This document shows, in pieces, positions 58,048-62,524 of a stretch of DNA of 62,524 nt (position 1 is the first letter of the stretch; each line of letters starts with the position of its first letter). The stretch comes from Firmicutes bacterium UBA7510 (GTDB taxonomy: Bacteria > Bacillota > Clostridia > Tissierellales > Sedimentibacteraceae). Below the pieces are notes generated by a model, which was not told the DNA's origin, did not search any database, and worked only from the letters and a program-made list of their open reading frames with translations. The DNA lies in contig DLNM01000035.1 of assembly GCA_002479485.1 (NCBI GenBank), forward strand, positions 1 through 62,524. Reading direction: 5' to 3'. Made by a program: the position numbers and the translations under genes.

Positions 58048-59298
58048 TTAAACCTCCAGCGTTTTCTTAGGTAATATAATTTTAAAAGTAGTACCTGTTG
58101 AGTTAGATGTTACGCTTATTTTACCCGATAATTCTTTTTCTACTAAGTCGCGTACAAGGCTTAATCCTAGTCCTCTTTTAACTTCACCTGTGGAGTAATT
58201 AATTTTTGTTGAAAAACCAGGGTTAAAAATATACTCCATATATTCATCTGATATTCCGATACCATTATCGGTTATATATAATATTATGTCATCTTCTTGA
58301 TTTTTTGAGGTGAATTTTATATTTAAAGTCCCATCTTCTGTAGCTTCTAAGGCATTATTAAATAAATTTCTAAATATAGATAGCAGATAATATTGCTTAT
58401 TTGTGTAAAAATCATAGTCAATTTTTATCTCCCAATATATTTCTTTATTACTTCCTTTAGCGTCCAAATCTATGATTTCTTGTAGCATTTGAATTATTTT
58501 ACTGATATTCATACCTTCATCTTTTAAACTGCTGTTTAATGCTTCAGATATGCCTCTAATAATTAGGTTGTATTCTTTTTTTACTTCATGAATATCCTTT
58601 GCTACAGATAATGCTTCTTCAGATAGAGCAGTTAAATCATCTCTATCCTTAAGCTGTTCATAAAGTTTATATGATGTACTCATTGTATTTTCAATTAAGG
58701 AACTGTTTTTATCCATCCATATTACTTCACTTTTTAATCTTGAGATTAGTATAAGTAGTTTTTTATATCTTTGTGCATGCTCATGCTTAAGTAAAGAAAA
58801 GTTTTGATATTCTAATCCTACCCAAAATCCGCCAATTAATATTGTTCTAAGAATTGCTACAATAAGTAGTATAATTTGCAGCTGAAGAGTAAAGGTGTTT
58901 ATTCCGTTTCTTAGCAATAGTTCAGATAAATTTGCTAAGTAATCAATTGCAACAATAGGTACAAGCATGTAAGATTTAGTTAATTTAAAATCAATTTTAT
59001 TAAAATATAGATATATACAAATTCCATACACTAGATAAAAAACTATCTCTGGTCCATATGAAATTACACTTCCTTGCATAGTGCCAGTTTGCACAAAGTA
59101 AAACAAAGCTCTTGATAGAAAAACTCCGGGAGCAACAATAAATGTTATTGGAAGTATAGGATATCTACCAAGAATAAAGGCGAATAAAGAAAATAAAATA
59201 ACTGCAACTGCAATCATGAAGTCACTATTATATAAATTAATATTAAATTGAGCTGCAAAAATTATTAGTACACTACAAAAGAAAATTTTACGTTTCAT
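58048..59298 (-). CDS. Sensor histidine kinase, YcbA/GlnK-like
   Basis: A 416-residue membrane kinase. About six N-terminal membrane segments form the sensor (up to about 190), then a coiled dimerisation region and a GHKL ATPase domain (NLFNNALEATEDGTLNI N-box; DNGIGISDEYMEYIFNPGFS; GLGLSLVRDLV). The phospho-accepting His is probably in 'HEVKKEYNLIIRG'. ATG 59298 has GAGG upstream; 22 codons further upstream there is another ATG without SD. Confidence 0.82.
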   Translation of the reverse strand: MKRKIFFCSVLIIFAAQFNINLYNSDFMIAVAVILFSLFAFILGRYPILPITFIVAPGVFLSRALFYFVQTGTMQGSVISYGPEIVFYLVYGICIYLYFNKIDFKLTKSYMLVPIVAIDYLANLSELLLRNGINTFTLQLQIILLIVAILRTILIGGFWVGLEYQNFSLLKHEHAQRYKKLLILISRLKSEVIWMDKNSSLIENTMSTSYKLYEQLKDRDDLTALSEEALSVAKDIHEVKKEYNLIIRGISEALNSSLKDEGMNISKIIQMLQEIIDLDAKGSNKEIYWEIKIDYDFYTNKQYYLLSIFRNLFNNALEATEDGTLNIKFTSKNQEDDIILYITDNGIGISDEYMEYIFNPGFSTKINYSTGEVKRGLGLSLVRDLVEKELSGKISVTSNSTGTTFKIILPKKTLEV

Positions 59299-59395
59299 AC
59301 TACCAATTACCTCACATAATACATGTAATAATTTAATTTTATCATATATATTATTTTTATACAATTAACAGATAGTATAAAAAAGTTTTATTTTT

Positions 59396-59869
59396 TTAGG
59401 AATAATACTTTCCCGTTAGGTCGTTGATACTTATTTGAATTACCGCTGTTCCTTTGACCATATTTTCCGGTAGTATTTTGTCCGCAAGATGAGGGGTATA
59501 TTTTTTAACAATATTATTCAAAACATCCCTTTTGATTTCAACATCTGTCACTAATTCAGCCGTTCCACTTATTATGAAACTTTCATATTTTGTATTTGTA
59601 TCGCAAGGGTTTTCATTTGGGTCAAGCAATAAGCAGTCCATTTCATAGGCGGAAAAACTAACATTAGGATTTGTTTTAATATTGTCTATTTTTTGACCTG
59701 CAGGTAAACCGTGAATATAAATAAAGTTATCTAAATATAGAAAATGTACAGGCGTATTATACGGAGTACCATCAAAATTAATTGTTGCAAGACTTGCTGT
59801 TTGTACTTTATACAAAAGAGTTTCAATTTGTTCTTTGTTCAATTGGTGTGTTCGCATTCTATGTTGCAT
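59396..59869 (-). CDS. PNPOx-fold flavoprotein (NimA-like)
   Basis: A 157-residue split-barrel flavin protein of the pyridoxamine-5'-phosphate-oxidase-like group, closest in look to 5-nitroimidazole reductases NimA (QTASLATINFDGTPYNTPVH; YIHGLPAGQKIDNIKTNPNV). AGGAGGAACAATA SD. Divergent from a MocR-type regulator gene, which may control it. Physiological substrate unknown. Confidence 0.78.
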   Translation of the reverse strand: MQHRMRTHQLNKEQIETLLYKVQTASLATINFDGTPYNTPVHFLYLDNFIYIHGLPAGQKIDNIKTNPNVSFSAYEMDCLLLDPNENPCDTNTKYESFIISGTAELVTDVEIKRDVLNNIVKKYTPHLADKILPENMVKGTAVIQISINDLTGKYYS

Positions 59870-59941
59870 TATTGTTCCTCCTATTTTTCAGTTGAATATT
59901 CATAGAGTGAACGTAGTTCACTTTTTTACCAGTGTTTGTTG

Positions 59942-59970
59942 TTTACACTTGTATAATTACATTGTATAAT
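59942..59970 (+). promoter_or_regulatory. Promoter of the MocR gene, with direct repeats
   Basis: TTTACA (59942-59947), a 17-nt spacer and TATAAT (59965-59970). TTGTATAAT occurs at about 59949 and 59962, a pair such as MocR dimers often bind. A palindrome GTGAACGTAGTTCAC with a T-run (about 59909-59930) lies closer to the flavoprotein gene. Confidence 0.6.
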
Positions 59971-60041
59971 ACAATTGGACTCTTATAAAGCGCCAATAAT
60001 CATATATTTAATAGTTCCAATTTTACTATGGAGGAAAAACA

Positions 60042-61448
60042 ATGATAAATATTAGTCGCACATCTCATCTAACCTTATATGAGCAACTATATTTGCAATT
60101 AAAAGATGACATATTAAACGGAATTGTTCCGCCTAACAGCAGGTTTCCCGCAACTCGTACATTAGCTAATGAATTAGGAATAAGTAGAAATACAGTGGTG
60201 TCCGCATATCATCAACTTGAAATTGAAGGTTATCTTCGGTCTGTCACAGGTTCTGGTTTTTATGTAAACCCATTATTCAAGTTGGACTTATTACATAGTT
60301 CCAATTTAGAAATTCCAAAAACTCATAACACCTTTAAAGGTAATGACAAGAAGGAGTGTCAATATGATTTTCAATATGGAAGCGTTGATACAAATATTTT
60401 TCCTGCAAATTCTTGGCGCAAATGTATAGTTGCAGCATTTGATACTATGTTAAATCAAGAAAACCTATCGTATATGGATAAGCAAGGAGAACTCAGACTA
60501 AGAACTTCAATTGCAAAATATTTATACCAAGCAAGAGGTGTTCGTTGCACTCCTGAAGAAATTATAATGACAAGTGGACACCAACATTCACTTGAAATTC
60601 TAACAAAGTTGTTTCCTAAAAATAATTATTCTATTTCTTTAGAAGAACCCGGCTATGATGGTACAAGGACTATATTTGAAATGAATAACTATGAAATTAA
60701 TACGATTCCGATTGAAGATGACGGTATTGATACAAATAGGCTGTCTGAAATAAATAATACTTTACTTTATATTACGCCCTCACATCAATTCCCAACAGGG
60801 TGTATCCTTTCAATCGTTAAACGTTTATTCATTTTAGATTGGGCAAGTAAAAATGATTGCTATATAATAGAAGATGATTATGACAGCGAATTGAGGTATA
60901 ATATGTTGCCAATACCATCAATGCAATCACTGGATAGTAATGAACGCACAGTATATTTAGGTACTTTTTCAAAATCTTTATCACCTGATTTAAGGATTTC
61001 ATATATCATATTACCTAATCCTATATTGCAAAAATATTATGAACTATATAAGCAAATGCAATGTACTGTTCCTAAAATATTGCAAATTGCACTATCAGAG
61101 TTTTTTGAAAGTGGTAATTTTGAAAGACATATCAATATATTAAAGACACATTATAAGAAGAAGCACGAGATATTGTGCAACTCAATTAAAAAGACTTTTG
61201 GTAAAAAGGCAATCATACAAGGAAGCGACGCTGGATTACATTTACTGCTTAGCCTTGAGTGTGATTATAATCAAGTGGAAATAATAGAAAAAGCCGCTAA
61301 ATGTAGCGTTCAAGTATATCCAACTGATATTTATTGGATTAACAAAAATGATTTTCCTCAAAATCAAATTATGTTAGGATTCAGTAAAATTGATATTAGT
61401 GATATACCTTTAGCCATAAATGAACTATATAATGTCATTTATGAATAA
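60042..61448 (+). CDS. MocR/PdxR-type GntR-aminotransferase regulator
   Basis: A 468-residue fusion of a GntR winged helix (about 1-75; FPATRTLANELGISRNTVVS) with a fold-type I aminotransferase domain (about 110-468) holding the PLP Lys in LGTFSKSLSPDLR (about 312). Members control pyridoxal phosphate or GABA-type genes. It is divergent from the PNPOx-fold gene. TATGGAGG SD. Catalysis is not expected. Confidence 0.87.
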   Translation: MINISRTSHLTLYEQLYLQLKDDILNGIVPPNSRFPATRTLANELGISRNTVVSAYHQLEIEGYLRSVTGSGFYVNPLFKLDLLHSSNLEIPKTHNTFKGNDKKECQYDFQYGSVDTNIFPANSWRKCIVAAFDTMLNQENLSYMDKQGELRLRTSIAKYLYQARGVRCTPEEIIMTSGHQHSLEILTKLFPKNNYSISLEEPGYDGTRTIFEMNNYEINTIPIEDDGIDTNRLSEINNTLLYITPSHQFPTGCILSIVKRLFILDWASKNDCYIIEDDYDSELRYNMLPIPSMQSLDSNERTVYLGTFSKSLSPDLRISYIILPNPILQKYYELYKQMQCTVPKILQIALSEFFESGNFERHINILKTHYKKKHEILCNSIKKTFGKKAIIQGSDAGLHLLLSLECDYNQVEIIEKAAKCSVQVYPTDIYWINKNDFPQNQIMLGFSKIDISDIPLAINELYNVIYE

Positions 61449-61592
61449 TGGTTTTGATATTAAATGAAGAATTACTATATCTAAAGAAGAATTAATATAT
61501 TAAAAAGTATAATATAACCTTAGCAAAATAGGAACAGCAAAACTTTCGAACTATTGTTAGAATGATATTATACGGTGAAGGTTGGTGAATAT

Positions 61593-62486
61593 TTGAATTA
61601 CAGTGACACTATATCTAAAACTATTCAATTTATTGAAACACATATTAAAGAGGATTTAACTGCAGAGCAAATTGCCCGTGAGGCTGGATACTCTGTATAC
61701 CATTTCTGTAGAATATTCAATGCTATACAAGGGGTGACAGTAATGGATTATGTTCGCTTGCGCAGATTGTCATTGGCAAGAATAGAACTACTTAGCGGAA
61801 AAAAGATTATTGACATCGCCATTGATTACGGCTTTGAAACAGCAAGCGGATTCTCAAAATCGTTTCGTAAAGAATTCGGATACAGTCCAACCACATTTAT
61901 TGCTCGTATGAGCGATTGGGATCGAATCCAAATTACAAAAACAATCGGAGGTTTTATAATGAATCCTATTATTAAAAAAATGCCTGCATTTAAGGTTGCA
62001 GGTTATGGTATTAAAACTAATATTTCAAGCGGTTACATGAAAGATATTGCAGCTTATTGGGATACCTACACAGGTGAAAATCTTGAAAGTAAAATGTATG
62101 CGCAACTTAACCCACCAAAACACGGGGAGGTAGGCTTATGCGTTCCTTCATCTGATAATGGCAATGTAACATATCTATTCGGCGTTATAGTTGATGATTT
62201 TATTAAAGTTACACCAGATATGTTGACAGTAGAGGTACCTGAAGCGGAATATGCAGTTTTTACCACATTACCTGTTGATACTAGTGAAACTGCTTCAACC
62301 TATGATGAAGATCCACTTGCCATTGCAGTAAAAGAAACATGGAAATATATTTTTGAGCAGTGGTTACCACAAAGCGGTTATTGTTATGATGAGAGTAAAC
62401 TTGATTTTGAGTTTTATGATGAACGCTGTCATTGTCTAAAAGATACCGTTATGGAAATATATGTACCTATAAAGAAATATGACTAA
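61593..62486 (+). CDS. AraC-family regulator with GyrI-like domain, TTG start
   Basis: A 297-residue regulator: two HTH motifs (about 10-105: LTAEQIAREAGYSVYHFCRI; IDIAIDYGFETASGFSKSFR) and a C-terminal GyrI-like small-molecule binding domain (about 123-297: MPAFKVAGYGIKTN). TTG at 61593 has GGTGA; GTG at 61575 is the alternative. The GyrI part is preceded by an ideal internal SD and ATG at 61959, so a free 175-residue domain may also be made. The target is unknown. Confidence 0.75.
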   Translation: MNYSDTISKTIQFIETHIKEDLTAEQIAREAGYSVYHFCRIFNAIQGVTVMDYVRLRRLSLARIELLSGKKIIDIAIDYGFETASGFSKSFRKEFGYSPTTFIARMSDWDRIQITKTIGGFIMNPIIKKMPAFKVAGYGIKTNISSGYMKDIAAYWDTYTGENLESKMYAQLNPPKHGEVGLCVPSSDNGNVTYLFGVIVDDFIKVTPDMLTVEVPEAEYAVFTTLPVDTSETASTYDEDPLAIAVKETWKYIFEQWLPQSGYCYDESKLDFEFYDERCHCLKDTVMEIYVPIKKYD

Positions 62487-62524
62487 ATCAAATAATTATA
62501 ATATAAAATGAAAATCAAAAAAGA

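Overview
The window is AT-rich (about 30% GC by eye), has strong GGAGG ribosome binding sites and carries genes typical of strict anaerobes: rubrerythrin, bacteriohemerythrin, ThyX and a PBSX/diffocin-type phage tail cluster. It looks like the chromosome of an anaerobic, low-GC Firmicute of the class Clostridia. I cannot name genus or species, and no tRNA, rRNA, CRISPR array, integrase or transposase was recognised.

Layout. 1-9.5 kb: an NCS2 nucleobase permease, an antisense 42-residue Cys/Arg-rich miniprotein, an HD-domain protein, an M20 peptidase, a HelD-like helicase, and an operon of two membrane proteins (DUF5058 type plus partner) with an AbgB-like amidohydrolase. 9.6-19.3 kb: a PucR regulator, a BaiA-like SDR, a heterodimeric ABC exporter, rubrerythrin and a polar amino acid ABC importer. 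19.3-20.6 kb: bacteriohemerythrin and an ImmA/Xre repressor pair. 20.6-36.5 kb: a contractile tail-only element (R-type tailocin, PBSX/diffocin-like) with its control region, sigma-like activator, tail terminator, sheath, tube, two chaperones (one with a -1 frameshift extension), tape measure, hub and baseplate, two fibre modules (the second partly decayed), holin and M23 lysin. No capsid, portal, terminase or integrase gene is present. 36.5-40.6 kb: a YedK/HMCES-type protein, an SOS-boxed Y-family polymerase operon and a repeat-containing lipoprotein. 40.8-49.5 kb: speD-speE, DUF1538 with a tandem PII-like protein, a CPBP protease, a patatin-like lipase, RodA and an LUD protein. 49.6-55 kb: L21 leader, rplU-prp-rpmA, obg, yhbY, a MATE pump and thyX. 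55-62.5 kb: a degenerate peptidase-like protein, a PTS-IIC-like permease beside a YcbA/YcbB two-component pair, a divergent flavoprotein/MocR pair and an AraC-GyrI protein.

How parts work together. The tailocin is held off by an Xre repressor whose promoter and the divergent lytic promoter are interleaved with four TYGCA-N4/5-TGCRA palindromes. ImmA would remove the repressor, the sigma-like protein would drive the late operon, and holin, coiled-coil membrane protein and M23 lysin would release particles. Two fibre genes share an anchor domain but have different tips, one with four Asp-box motifs, which suggests two killing specificities.

Signals not explained by ordinary annotation: three families of short structured repeats placed at promoters or ribosome binding sites (a covarying hairpin-SD cassette, a paired-hairpin element flanked by copies of an extended -10 box, and a CCCATGCA/TGCATGGG element); two genes whose ideal Shine-Dalgarno points to an AUA or AUC start codon; a canonical A AAA AAC frameshift site; a 119-bp tandem duplication of a gene end with its terminator; three near-identical hairpins in a row; and the unrecognised 42-residue Cys-rich protein.
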